The notes beneath the pieces were generated by a model that saw nothing but the letters and a program-made list of their open reading frames with translations, was not told the DNA's origin and did not search any database. A stretch of DNA of 28,808 nucleotides, taken from IMG/VR virus record IMGVR_UViG_3300030116_000357, positions 1 through 28,808 of that record. One strand, given 5' to 3'. Shown in pieces: positions 7,065-14,767 of the stretch (the stretch's first letter is position 1; each line of letters starts with the position of its first letter). The position numbers and the translations under genes were made by a program. The stretch is from a virus.

Positions 7065-9281
7065 ATGGCATTAATATTAAAAGATCGTGTAAAAGAAGGA
7101 ACCACCACTACAGGCACAGGCGCAATAAGTCTAGCAGGTGCAGGGGCTACCTTCAAAGCATTCACAGACTACATGTCCAATGGTGACACGACTTATTACG
7201 CCATTGCACATACTGCTTCAGGCGTAAATGAATGGGAAATAGGACTAGGAACTTGGAACACAGGTAATACATTAAGTCGTACTACAATACTTGCGAGTTC
7301 TAACTCCAACAATGTAGTCAACTTGTCTTCAGGTACTAAAGACATCTTTATGACATACCCTTCAGACAAGGCTGTGTTTACAGATGCAAGTGGCAACCTG
7401 ACTGTATCAGGTAATCTAACAGTTAGTGGCACAACAACTACAGTAAATAGTACAACTACTACTGTAGACGATCCTGTGTTTACAATAGGTGGTGACACAG
7501 CACCCTCATCAGATGATAACAAAGACAGAGGCATAGAGTTTCGTTGGCACGATGGATCTTCAGCTAAAGTAGGTTTCTTTGGCTTTGATGATAGCACAGG
7601 TAAATTTACATTCATACCAGATGCAACAAACTCAAGTGAAGTATTTAGTGGTTCAGCAGGTACTATTGTAGCTGCACTAGAGGGCAATGCGTCCACAGCA
7701 ACTACACTAGCAACAGCTAGAAACATTGCAGGTCAATCATTCGATGGTTCTGCTGACATTAATATACCACCTACAAGTCTAACAGGTGTTACAGCAGATG
7801 CAACAGAGATTAACACACTAGACGGTATTACTGCAACAACAGCAGAACTTAACCTGTTAGATGGAGTTACAGCTACTACAGCAGAGTTGAACTATGTAGA
7901 TGGTGTAACCTCTGCTATACAAACACAAATGGATACCAAAGGTGGTATTAATAGTATAGCAGTTACTGTTGTTAACTCTGGTGGAAACAAGTATGCTCTT
8001 GACGGAACAGTACAACAAACAGCTTTATTACAAAAAGGTGTAAGGGTAAGGTTTGATCAAAGTGACTCAAGCAACGCAGGTCACCCACTAAGACTAAGTA
8101 CTACATCAGACGGTACACACAATTCAGGTTCAGCGTTTTCCACAGGAGTTACCGTTGTAGGAACTCCGGGTTCAGCAGGAGCCTACACAGAAGTAATGCT
8201 TGAGCAAGATGCTCCAGATTTACTGTATACATATTGTACAAACCACTCAGGCATGGGAGCCAAAGTATATAGCGGAAAAGATTGGAGTACATTAACTTCT
8301 ACTATAGCTGAGTTAAACATTCTAGATGGTGTAACTTCTACTGCTGCAGAACTCAACATACTTGACGGTGTTACTTCCACAGCAGCAGAACTTAACATTC
8401 TTGATGGAGTTACTTCAACTACAGCAGAACTAAATATTCTTGATGGTGTAACATCAACAGCAGCAGAATTAAATCTTGTAGATGGTTCTAGTGCAGGTAC
8501 TATAGTTAATAGTAAAGCTGTAGTTTATGGATCATCAGGTGAAGTAAATGCTACTACACTACAAATAGGCGGCACAGCTATTACATCAACTCCTGCAGAG
8601 ATAAACTTACTAGATGGCGTAACTGCAACAACAGCAGAACTTAACATCTTAGATGGTGTAACTTCTACTGCTGCAGAGCTTAACATTCTTGATGGAGTTA
8701 CAGCAACCACAGCCGAACTAAACATTTTAGATGGTGTAACTTCTACTGCTTCTGAGTTAAATATCTTAGACGGTGTTACAGCAACAACAGCCGAACTAAA
8801 CATCATGGATGGAGTTACAGCAACTACGGCTGAACTAAATCTTATGGATGGTGTAACCGCCACCACAGCAGAACTAAACTACGTAGATGGTGTAACTTCA
8901 AATGTACAGACACAGCTAGACGCAAAAGTTCCTCTAGCAGGTGGGTCAATGACAGGTGCATTACGTCATGCTCAAAACAATCTAACCGCAATCGGTTCTA
9001 CACTAACTATTGACTTATCAGCAGCAAACAACTTTAGGATACAGATGATAGCAAACACTACTCTTGCGTTTAGTAATGTTAGTGCAGGTAGATTTGGTAA
9101 TCTTATTTTTGTGCAAGACAGTACAGGCGGTCGCAGTTTTACGCTACCATCAGCTTGTAAGACACCTGTTAACGGTGCATCTATTGTACAAAGCACTGGT
9201 GCAAACGAAGTAAGTGTGTTATCGTACTATGTGTTAGATAGCTCAAACATACTAGTGAACTACATTGGAGACTTTGCTTAA
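7065..9281 (+). CDS. Tail fibre with TAELN repeats and an embedded cupredoxin-like domain
   Basis: 738 aa. The N-terminus (MALILKDRVKEGTTTTGTG) is the anchoring module shared by many marine phage fibres. Residues about 110-240 are beta-rich (NLTVSGNLTVSGTTTTVNST). The shaft holds 16 copies of a 13-residue repeat (consensus TTAELNILDGVTS) in blocks of 3, 5 and 8. Between blocks 1 and 2, residues about 314-404 look like a cupredoxin: a strand with RVRFDQSDSSNAGHP (His340) and a closing YTYCTNHSGMG loop with Cys391, His394 and Met397, matching type-1 copper ligands. The C-terminal domain (from about residue 625: LAGGSMTGALRHAQN to NYIGDFA) is a likely knob. It should bind host surface structures. 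The stop overlaps the next ATG by one base. Copper binding is an inference. Confidence 0.85.
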   Translation: MALILKDRVKEGTTTTGTGAISLAGAGATFKAFTDYMSNGDTTYYAIAHTASGVNEWEIGLGTWNTGNTLSRTTILASSNSNNVVNLSSGTKDIFMTYPSDKAVFTDASGNLTVSGNLTVSGTTTTVNSTTTTVDDPVFTIGGDTAPSSDDNKDRGIEFRWHDGSSAKVGFFGFDDSTGKFTFIPDATNSSEVFSGSAGTIVAALEGNASTATTLATARNIAGQSFDGSADINIPPTSLTGVTADATEINTLDGITATTAELNLLDGVTATTAELNYVDGVTSAIQTQMDTKGGINSIAVTVVNSGGNKYALDGTVQQTALLQKGVRVRFDQSDSSNAGHPLRLSTTSDGTHNSGSAFSTGVTVVGTPGSAGAYTEVMLEQDAPDLLYTYCTNHSGMGAKVYSGKDWSTLTSTIAELNILDGVTSTAAELNILDGVTSTAAELNILDGVTSTTAELNILDGVTSTAAELNLVDGSSAGTIVNSKAVVYGSSGEVNATTLQIGGTAITSTPAEINLLDGVTATTAELNILDGVTSTAAELNILDGVTATTAELNILDGVTSTASELNILDGVTATTAELNIMDGVTATTAELNLMDGVTATTAELNYVDGVTSNVQTQLDAKVPLAGGSMTGALRHAQNNLTAIGSTLTIDLSAANNFRIQMIANTTLAFSNVSAGRFGNLIFVQDSTGGRSFTLPSACKTPVNGASIVQSTGANEVSVLSYYVLDSSNILVNYIGDFA
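7797..7913 (+). repeat. TAELN-LDGVT repeat block 1 (3 x 39 bp)
   Basis: Three in-frame 39-bp units, each encoding 13 residues (for example TTAELNLLDGVTA). The first unit is the most diverged (DATEINTLDGITA). It forms the beginning of the fibre shaft, just before the cupredoxin-like insertion. Confidence 0.9.
8301..8495 (+). repeat. TAELN-LDGVT repeat block 2 (5 x 39 bp)
   Basis: Five in-frame 39-bp units. The middle ones are identical at protein level (TAAELNILDGVTS) but differ at synonymous positions, so the array is old or under selection against recombination. The last unit ends LVDGSSA, breaking the pattern before a short spacer domain. Confidence 0.9.
8589..8900 (+). repeat. TAELN-LDGVT repeat block 3 (8 x 39 bp)
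   Basis: Eight continuous units with no indels, from TPAEINLLDGVTA to TTAELNYVDGVTS. Blocks 1 and 3 end with the same ELNYVDGVTS unit followed by a Gln-rich linker (IQTQMD and VQTQLD), which suggests duplication of a whole shaft segment. Confidence 0.9.
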
Positions 9282-9964
9282 TGTCGTGGTTTATAAATGG
9301 AATAAAAGAGTTTACTACTACGTTTACTACAACGTTTAGTACTTCTTCTACATTTACAACTACATTTGCAACTTCTAAGAGTACCACTACTACATTTGCA
9401 ACTTCTAAGAGTACAACTACTACATTCTCTACTTCTAAGAGTACAACAACATCTTACAACACATCTAGATCAACAACGACAACGTATCAAACTTCTCGTG
9501 GCACATCACGTACAACTACTTCATCTGTAACTCACAATGGTGGTAACAGTGACTACTGGATTTCTGCTCCTTGGTCTATGGTTAACATATACTGGGGAGC
9601 AACTCCTTATAGAAATCTTGGAGGTGGACACGGTACTACCTCAGTTAACTTTGGTGGCTATACTTGGTACAAGGGTAGCTTTAGGTTTAACTTGAACGAT
9701 GGGTATCCGTATTGGCGAGTGAATAGAACAGGGAGTCAAAGTTACACAACAAACTTTACTACTTACTTTAACACTTCACGTTCTACCACTACAACGTATG
9801 GTACTTCTCGCAGTACCACTACAACATACAATACTACTAGAAGTACAACTACTACGTTCGATACTACTAGAAGTACAACTACTACGTACAACACATCAAG
9901 AAGCACCACTACCACGTTTAACACATCTAGATCAACATCAAGGACAACAAACTTTTATGCCTAA
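9281..9964 (+). CDS. Thr/Ser decapeptide-repeat protein
   Basis: 227 aa, start chosen at the ATG overlapping the fibre stop (TAATG). Two repeat arms flank a compact centre. Residues 11-80 and 165-224 are arrays of a 10-residue unit (consensus TSRSTTTTYN) kept in exact register with no indels. Position 9 is always Phe or Tyr in the regular units, and position 3 is Lys or Arg. Residues about 85-150 are aromatic- and Gly-rich (DYWISAPWSMVNIYWGATPY, GGGHGTTSVNFGGYTWYKG) and look like a small beta domain. There is no signal peptide, Cys or catalytic motif. Context suggests a fibre or adhesin partner. The repeat could be a beta-solenoid or extended shaft, or an O-glycosylation substrate for the adjoining transferase-like protein. 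No family recognised. Confidence 0.75.
   Translation: MSWFINGIKEFTTTFTTTFSTSSTFTTTFATSKSTTTTFATSKSTTTTFSTSKSTTTSYNTSRSTTTTYQTSRGTSRTTTSSVTHNGGNSDYWISAPWSMVNIYWGATPYRNLGGGHGTTSVNFGGYTWYKGSFRFNLNDGYPYWRVNRTGSQSYTTNFTTYFNTSRSTTTTYGTSRSTTTTYNTTRSTTTTFDTTRSTTTTYNTSRSTTTTFNTSRSTSRTTNFYA
9311..9520 (+). repeat. N-terminal Thr/Ser decapeptide array
   Basis: Seven 30-bp units (residues 11-80). The first two are degenerate (FTTTFTTTFS, TSSTFTTTFA), then come TSKSTTTTFA-type units. At DNA level the array is built from ACT/ACA/TCT triplets, so slippage could change copy number. Confidence 0.85.
9743..9952 (+). repeat. C-terminal Thr/Ser decapeptide array
   Basis: Residues 155-224, with six clear units in perfect 10-residue register (TSRSTTTTYG, TTRSTTTTFD and relatives). 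Arg replaces the Lys used in most of the N-terminal array. DNA repeats such as AGTACAACTACTACG recur almost exactly. Confidence 0.85.
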
Positions 9965-10898
9965 AGATACAAATGTTAGTGATACTTTAGATAGCGCAAT
10001 CGCACAAAGCATTTATGGAGCTAGTAAATCAACAGAAGAATTTAAACAAGGAAAAACCGACATAGGTTGGCATCCTAAATTGTCACACTTAGTCGAGGTT
10101 GAGGCTTACGTAAAAAGTAAATTTCCCTACAAAGGCATACAGTTAGCTTATGATTGCACAGCGTCAGAAGATTTATACTTTGATACTATAAACTATACAA
10201 CGTTTGCAGGGTTCTTTATGATGCATCCTATGACGTTTGAACAAAGCTTACGTCAAATGTCTGACGCTTATGCTGATACAGTACAACCAGTAGGACATAT
10301 TGATTGGATTAAAAATAAAATAAAAAAAGATAAAACGTTCAGTAAGTATAGCTATGTAAATAAAGGCATCTCCACAGGAGCAGAAGCTTTAATAGTACTA
10401 CCCGGTGGAAACAAAATAAAGAAACATTGTTGCGTTGGAAAGATAGAATATATTTTAGAAAAGCATGGTGTTCAAAATGTTTTATTTAAAAAGCATCCTA
10501 TATCATGGGATGATGCATATAAAGAGTTAGATGATTACCTTGGTGGTATAAGATTTGCTAATGAGGATTCAGATTTATTTGAGTTAATAAAAAACTCAGA
10601 CTTTATATATTCTACCATGATTTCTGAAAGTGCTTTAACTGCATACATACTAGATAAAAATGTAGGCCACATTGATTTACTACAGAACAGAGACACAGGA
10701 TCTTTTTCACACGTAAACTACTATTTGTATAGCCATCCAAAACCACTAGAGTGGCTTGATAAAACTTTTGCATCCCCTAAGTCAGGTATCATACATCCAG
10801 AGTTAGATGAAAATTGGATAAAAAAGATAGACGATTACTTAGAGTACATTTTTCAACTTAGAAACTTTTACAGAGAAGCATATAGATTGGGTAACTAA
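9957..10898 (+). CDS. Glycosyltransferase-like protein (GT-B-like), coupled to the repeat protein
   Basis: 313 aa. The start is taken at ATG 9957, 8 bases before the preceding stop; upstream codons in this frame only read the Thr repeats out of frame. The sequence suggests two Rossmann-like halves. The second half carries a strand ALIVLPGG, the helix KIEYILEKHG, the strand NVLFKKHPI, then DLFELIKNSDFIYSTMISES and ALTAYILDKNVGHIDLL. This order, with SES before a helix, recalls the donor-binding half of GT-B enzymes such as capsule and TagF-type transferases. No classic signature is complete, so the donor sugar and activity are unknown. Codons are noticeably AT-richer than the fibre genes, consistent with separate acquisition. 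The overlap implies co-translation with the Thr/Ser protein. Confidence 0.42.
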   Translation: MPKDTNVSDTLDSAIAQSIYGASKSTEEFKQGKTDIGWHPKLSHLVEVEAYVKSKFPYKGIQLAYDCTASEDLYFDTINYTTFAGFFMMHPMTFEQSLRQMSDAYADTVQPVGHIDWIKNKIKKDKTFSKYSYVNKGISTGAEALIVLPGGNKIKKHCCVGKIEYILEKHGVQNVLFKKHPISWDDAYKELDDYLGGIRFANEDSDLFELIKNSDFIYSTMISESALTAYILDKNVGHIDLLQNRDTGSFSHVNYYLYSHPKPLEWLDKTFASPKSGIIHPELDENWIKKIDDYLEYIFQLRNFYREAYRLGN

Positions 10899-11195
10899 AT
10901 GTCAGAAACAGCACACTATAAAGCTGAGTTAATAAGGGCATTAGATGCAGCAATAGCTCAAGGACTGCTTTCAGAAACAGATGAAGTAACTGCTTATCGT
11001 GGTTATGTTAATGCTATCCCTGACAGTGCAGATGTATGGGATGTTACATGGCCTAGAAAACCTTATGCGTTTGAAGTTACTAACGAAAACCATGACCCTG
11101 CAACAGGTGCTGACAATCTTAAATACCACTGTAAGAATAGAGACTATATAGCACACCCCTTTAAAACGTTACCAACAGACCCAGAAGATCCGTAA
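10899..11195 (+). CDS. Small protein resembling a tail-fibre assembly chaperone
   Basis: 98 aa, beginning immediately after the preceding stop. An N-terminal helix (HYKAELIRALDAAIAQGLL) is followed by EVTAYRGYVNAIPDSADVWD and VTWPRKP. The order 'YR-x-x-(L/V)-x-x-(I/L)P ... W-x-V-x-WP-x-KP' is typical of the C-terminus of phage tail-fibre assembly chaperones. The C-terminal 30 residues are acidic and probably disordered. Position after a fibre, a repeat protein and a transferase-like gene fits a helper for folding or trimerising one of the adhesins. The match is by motif only. Confidence 0.45.
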   Translation: MSETAHYKAELIRALDAAIAQGLLSETDEVTAYRGYVNAIPDSADVWDVTWPRKPYAFEVTNENHDPATGADNLKYHCKNRDYIAHPFKTLPTDPEDP

Positions 11196-11198
11196 ACA

Positions 11199-11849
11199 AT
11201 GTTAGGTTTTTCAGCATTTTCAGAAACGGCATTAGGCCAAGCCGTAACTTCGAGCGAAGCTAATGCGTTTATCTCAGGGGCGCAAGGAACGTTCTCTCAA
11301 GGTACGCTTACCTTTATAGCTATAGCTAATATTCAAATACCTGCTGCTACAGCTACCATTTCTCCAACGACTATTCCATTGGTGCAAGGTGTTGGTAATA
11401 GTGCTATTACAGGTGTAGGTGCTACAAGCTCTGCAGGTGCTGCTGAAGGTGACGGTCAAGCTACCTCTACGCTTACAGGTGTAAGTTCTACATCTGCAGT
11501 AAGCGCAACCACTGCAAATGGTAAAGCAAACCCAGTACCCACAGGTGCAGCCTCTACATCTACAGGCGGTACTTTAGGCTTTGACGCTAAAGCAAACTTT
11601 ACAATTCCAAGTGTAAGTTCTACTATAACATTTGGAGATTTTTCTGATGAGGATGCTCAAGGTACAGCTACAATAACAGGTGTATCAGCAACAGGAACGG
11701 CTGCTGTTAACACTGACTCAAGTTTAAACGGCGGCGTATACTCAAATAACATCACATATTTGAACACAGACTTTGTTAGAGAAAGATGTGTAAACATCGT
11801 ACCTTATGCAAATTACACTGTGTACATTCAAAAAGTTAGTAACTATTAA
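11199..11849 (+). CDS. Ala/Thr/Ser-rich virion protein
   Basis: 216 aa, three bases after the previous stop. The N-terminus MLGFSAFSETALGQ is a form I associate with marine phage structural proteins. Residues about 30-165 are low complexity with a loose repeat: strands ending in TGVxATSSAG, TLTGVSSTSA, VPTGAASTS and TITGVSATGT, spaced about 20-30 residues. These suggest a repetitive beta structure. The C-terminal 40 residues are more globular (YLNTDFVRERCVNIVPYANY). No enzymatic motif is seen. Its place before the tail adaptor genes suggests a tail or baseplate component; no firm family. Confidence 0.6.
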   Translation: MLGFSAFSETALGQAVTSSEANAFISGAQGTFSQGTLTFIAIANIQIPAATATISPTTIPLVQGVGNSAITGVGATSSAGAAEGDGQATSTLTGVSSTSAVSATTANGKANPVPTGAASTSTGGTLGFDAKANFTIPSVSSTITFGDFSDEDAQGTATITGVSATGTAAVNTDSSLNGGVYSNNITYLNTDFVRERCVNIVPYANYTVYIQKVSNY

Positions 11850-11858
11850 GGAAGTGAC

Positions 11859-12182
11859 ATGGCGTACAAATGGCCTAACCATGACCCAGATGAAGTGGCA
11901 GACTACAGTGTAGATTGGTCACGCTTCTTAGGTTCAGATACTATTGTAAACGATGGTGTAGTATGGAAAGTTAATGGTGAAACACTAGGAGATTCACAAG
12001 CTTACTCTGGTGATACATCTAACAATTTACTTTTAGTACAACCTACAAACACAGACACTGTTGCGACTGTTAGATTTTCAGCAGGACAGGTTGGAACCAG
12101 ATATAAAGTTAACTGTCAGATAACTACTACAGCAGGTAAAACTTTTGATAGAACAATTTACTTAACAGTCAGAGAGAAGTAA
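11859..12182 (+). CDS. Small Ig-like virion protein
   Basis: 107 aa, with AAGGAAG just upstream of the ATG. It begins MAYKWPNHDPDEVADYSVDW. The C-terminal two-thirds alternate short strands: LLLVQPTNTDTVATVRFSAG, TRYKVNCQITTTAG, RTIYLTVREK. That is the end pattern of an Ig-like or fibronectin-like domain. A similar gene commonly precedes the tail adaptor in marine podoviruses (from memory of the group, not searched). Probably a head-tail junction or tail decoration protein. Confidence 0.62.
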   Translation: MAYKWPNHDPDEVADYSVDWSRFLGSDTIVNDGVVWKVNGETLGDSQAYSGDTSNNLLLVQPTNTDTVATVRFSAGQVGTRYKVNCQITTTAGKTFDRTIYLTVREK

Positions 12183-12183
12183 G

Positions 12184-12873
12184 ATGGCATATGATTACCT
12201 TGGCTTAGTAAACGACTGTAACAGAAGATTAAATGAAGTTGCACTAACAACTAGTAACTTTGCTGCTACAACAGGTTACTATAGTTTTGTAAAAGATTCA
12301 GTAAACACAGCAATAAGACATATCAATCAAGAAGAATTTGAGTGGCCTTGGAACCATGTAGAAGATGAGCTAGTTCTTACTGCAGGTACTAGTCGTTATC
12401 CTTTTCCTGAAGATGCAAAGACTATAGACATGGAAACCTTTCGTATCAAAAGAAATGATACACTAGGTAACGGCACTGAGTATCTAAAAAAGTTGAGCTA
12501 TGAAGAATACCTAGAAAAATATGTAGACCAAGAATATGATACTAATACAAGCAACAGAGGTATGCCAAGGTTTATAGTTCGTGCGCCAAGCCGTGAACTT
12601 ATCCTAACGCCTGAACCTGATAAAGCTTACACTTTAGTATATGAGTATTACAGACTTGGTTTTGATATGGTGTTACACAACGATGTTCCTTCTTTACCAG
12701 AGGCGTATAGGCATATCATTGTAGCAGGTGCTATGAGTTTAATATATCAGTTTAGAAATGATACGCAGATGGCACAGATGGCAAAGCAAGATTTTGAAAA
12801 TGGTATAAAGTATCTCAGAAGTATACACATAAATCGTACTGATGCAATAAGAGACAGAAGAGTAGCTTACTAA
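12184..12873 (+). CDS. Tail adaptor / tail tubular A-like protein
   Basis: 229 aa, two bases after the preceding stop; its own stop overlaps the next ATG by one base. It is helical at the N-terminus (DYLGLVNDCNRRLNEVAL, SVNTAIRHINQEEFEWPWNH), followed by a beta part with TAGTSRYPFPED and RELILTPEPDKAYTLVYEYY. A C-terminal helix pair (YRHIIVAGAMSLIYQFRND) follows. This arrangement matches the adaptor ring that docks below the portal in short-tailed phages (P22 gp4 / T7 gp11 role). Being directly upstream of the nozzle-like gene supports the call. Confidence 0.75.
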   Translation: MAYDYLGLVNDCNRRLNEVALTTSNFAATTGYYSFVKDSVNTAIRHINQEEFEWPWNHVEDELVLTAGTSRYPFPEDAKTIDMETFRIKRNDTLGNGTEYLKKLSYEEYLEKYVDQEYDTNTSNRGMPRFIVRAPSRELILTPEPDKAYTLVYEYYRLGFDMVLHNDVPSLPEAYRHIIVAGAMSLIYQFRNDTQMAQMAKQDFENGIKYLRSIHINRTDAIRDRRVAY

Positions 12874-14756
12874 TGGCAACACAATGGCAAACCTTCCCTA
12901 TTGAGTTTAAGGGTGGCCTAATCTCAAACATGAGCTTGCTGCAGCAGGGTACTAATGCTGTTGGTTCTGCTCAAACTTTAACTAACTTTGAAGTTAACAA
13001 AGAGGGTGGCTACAGTAAAATACTAGGCTATTCAAAGTTTAGCTCTACAACAGTTCCAGGTTCTGATGAAATACTTGGCCTAAAAGTTATTGCTTCTACA
13101 CGTATGATTGCAGCAAGGAAGATAGATAGCACTGCGATTTCTAATGTTTTCTTAGACATGAGCCATACTACTGTAGCAACAACCAATGCTAATCTAAATG
13201 CTACCTTTAATAGTAGTGCAGGTACGTTAACCAATGCAGGTACTCAAGCTGCTTTTGCTATCAGTGGTAATGCTTATGCTGCAGGTAGTAAGATAAAAGT
13301 AAATGCACAAACAAATACAGCAGAAAATGGTATATACGAAGTTACTACAGAAGGAAGTGCATCTACTAACTGGGTACTAACACGACTAACTACTTTTGCT
13401 TTTACAACTGGGGATGCATCTAAAACCGCATACTACATTGGTACAGGAACTACTTGGACTCCTATGGTTGCTTCTAACGGAAGCACAGTTGCAGCAGTAA
13501 GCAACAATACAAACGGTCTTAAAATAAAACATGCTGAGTTTAACTTTGATGGCGAAGACAAGGTAGTGTTTGTTGATGGCAAAAGTTATCCTGCAATATA
13601 TACACAACAAGGAAACTTTACTGCTTTTTTATCATCGTCTTCTCCTAACATAAATAACGATGTGGTAGGTGCAGACAATGTAGTTATATTTAAGCGCACA
13701 GCTTTCTACTCAAAAGGTAACACAATATTCTTTACAGCACCTTTTACTGTAGATAACTTTTCTGTAGCAGACGGTGCAGGTAGTATAAGTTTATCTCACG
13801 ACATCACAGGCATGGCGGTCTTTCGTGAACAGTTAATCGTCTTTACAAGTGACACGATTAGTAGACTAACAGGTAATACAGCAGCAGACTTTCAGCTTAC
13901 CCCTATAACAGAAAAGATTGGTTGTATTGATAAAGATACTATACAGGAAGTTGGCGGTGACATCATGTATCTGTCTCCTGATGGTATAAGGCAATTAGGT
14001 GCTACTGATCGTATCGGTGACTTTGCTCTTGATGTTGCATCTGATAAGATAAAAGAAACTGCATCAGATTTTCTTAGAGGCGAGTCTCAGTTTTGTTCGC
14101 ACATACTTAGAGGTAAATCACAGTATAGAATATTTACATATGTTGGTAGTAGAACAGAAGGTAACTCAGAGGGTTTAATAGCTACAAAGATTAACACTCA
14201 AGGTTCTGCAGGAATTGAATGGTCAACTGTTAAAGGCATAAAAGCTTTTGTTGCAGACAGTGTGTACGAAGGATCTACAGAAACTATAGCTTTTGCTAAC
14301 AATGATGGGTATGTATATAAAGGTGAAAGTGGTTCTACCTTTGATGGCTCTGCAATAAATTCAATATTCCAATCAGCGTTCATGCCTATAAGTGATCCAC
14401 AAATAAGAAAAACTTTTTACAAAGCAGTTTGGTTTATTGATCCTCTAGGGTCTATAGACTTAGACTTCAACTTAAAGTTTGACTTCGAGTCAAATACAAG
14501 AAACAATGTTATACAACCTGATACCATAAACCTAGCAACTACATCAGGAGGTGTTTCTTTCTTTGGTCAAGGTGGTTTATTTGGAACAACTTCTCCACCT
14601 GCTGCAAGCTTTGGCTCTACTATTGAAAAGATCTACCCAGTAAATGTCATAGGTTCAGGTATGACTGTTTCTTTAAGAATACAAGACAATACAACAAATC
14701 CAAGCTTTACATTAGATACGGCTATATTAGAATATAAACAAAACGACAGACAGTAA
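12873..14756 (+). CDS. Tail nozzle / hub protein (P22 gp10- or T7 gp12-like) with an inserted fibre module
   Basis: 627 aa, TAATG-coupled to the adaptor. The start (FPIEFKGGLISNMSLLQQGT, LTNFEVNKEGGYSKILGY) and later motifs (VVIFKRTAFYSKGNTIFFT, GMAVFREQLIVFTSDTISRL, DIMYLSPDGIRQLGATDRIG) fit the beta-propeller-rich nozzle of podovirus tails, through which DNA and ejection proteins pass. Residues about 120-200 contain QTNTAENGIYEV followed by WVLTR, the 'AENGIY' module usually found in phage tail fibres, here apparently grafted into the propeller. The C-terminal part (KTFYKAVWFIDPLGSIDLDF to DTAILEYKQNDRQ) is beta-rich. Assembled with the adaptor, it closes the tail. Confidence 0.75.
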   Translation: MATQWQTFPIEFKGGLISNMSLLQQGTNAVGSAQTLTNFEVNKEGGYSKILGYSKFSSTTVPGSDEILGLKVIASTRMIAARKIDSTAISNVFLDMSHTTVATTNANLNATFNSSAGTLTNAGTQAAFAISGNAYAAGSKIKVNAQTNTAENGIYEVTTEGSASTNWVLTRLTTFAFTTGDASKTAYYIGTGTTWTPMVASNGSTVAAVSNNTNGLKIKHAEFNFDGEDKVVFVDGKSYPAIYTQQGNFTAFLSSSSPNINNDVVGADNVVIFKRTAFYSKGNTIFFTAPFTVDNFSVADGAGSISLSHDITGMAVFREQLIVFTSDTISRLTGNTAADFQLTPITEKIGCIDKDTIQEVGGDIMYLSPDGIRQLGATDRIGDFALDVASDKIKETASDFLRGESQFCSHILRGKSQYRIFTYVGSRTEGNSEGLIATKINTQGSAGIEWSTVKGIKAFVADSVYEGSTETIAFANNDGYVYKGESGSTFDGSAINSIFQSAFMPISDPQIRKTFYKAVWFIDPLGSIDLDFNLKFDFESNTRNNVIQPDTINLATTSGGVSFFGQGGLFGTTSPPAASFGSTIEKIYPVNVIGSGMTVSLRIQDNTTNPSFTLDTAILEYKQNDRQ

Positions 14757-14767
14757 GGAAATAAAAA

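Noticed and set aside
7797-8900. Regular 39-bp repeats considered as a CRISPR array
   Set aside because: Repeats are contiguous, in frame, encode a protein motif and lack spacers.
9798-9956. Upstream extension of the glycosyltransferase-like gene
   Set aside because: This part reads the Thr/Ser repeat DNA in another frame and gives a Leu/Gln repeat; ATG 9957 is the sensible start.
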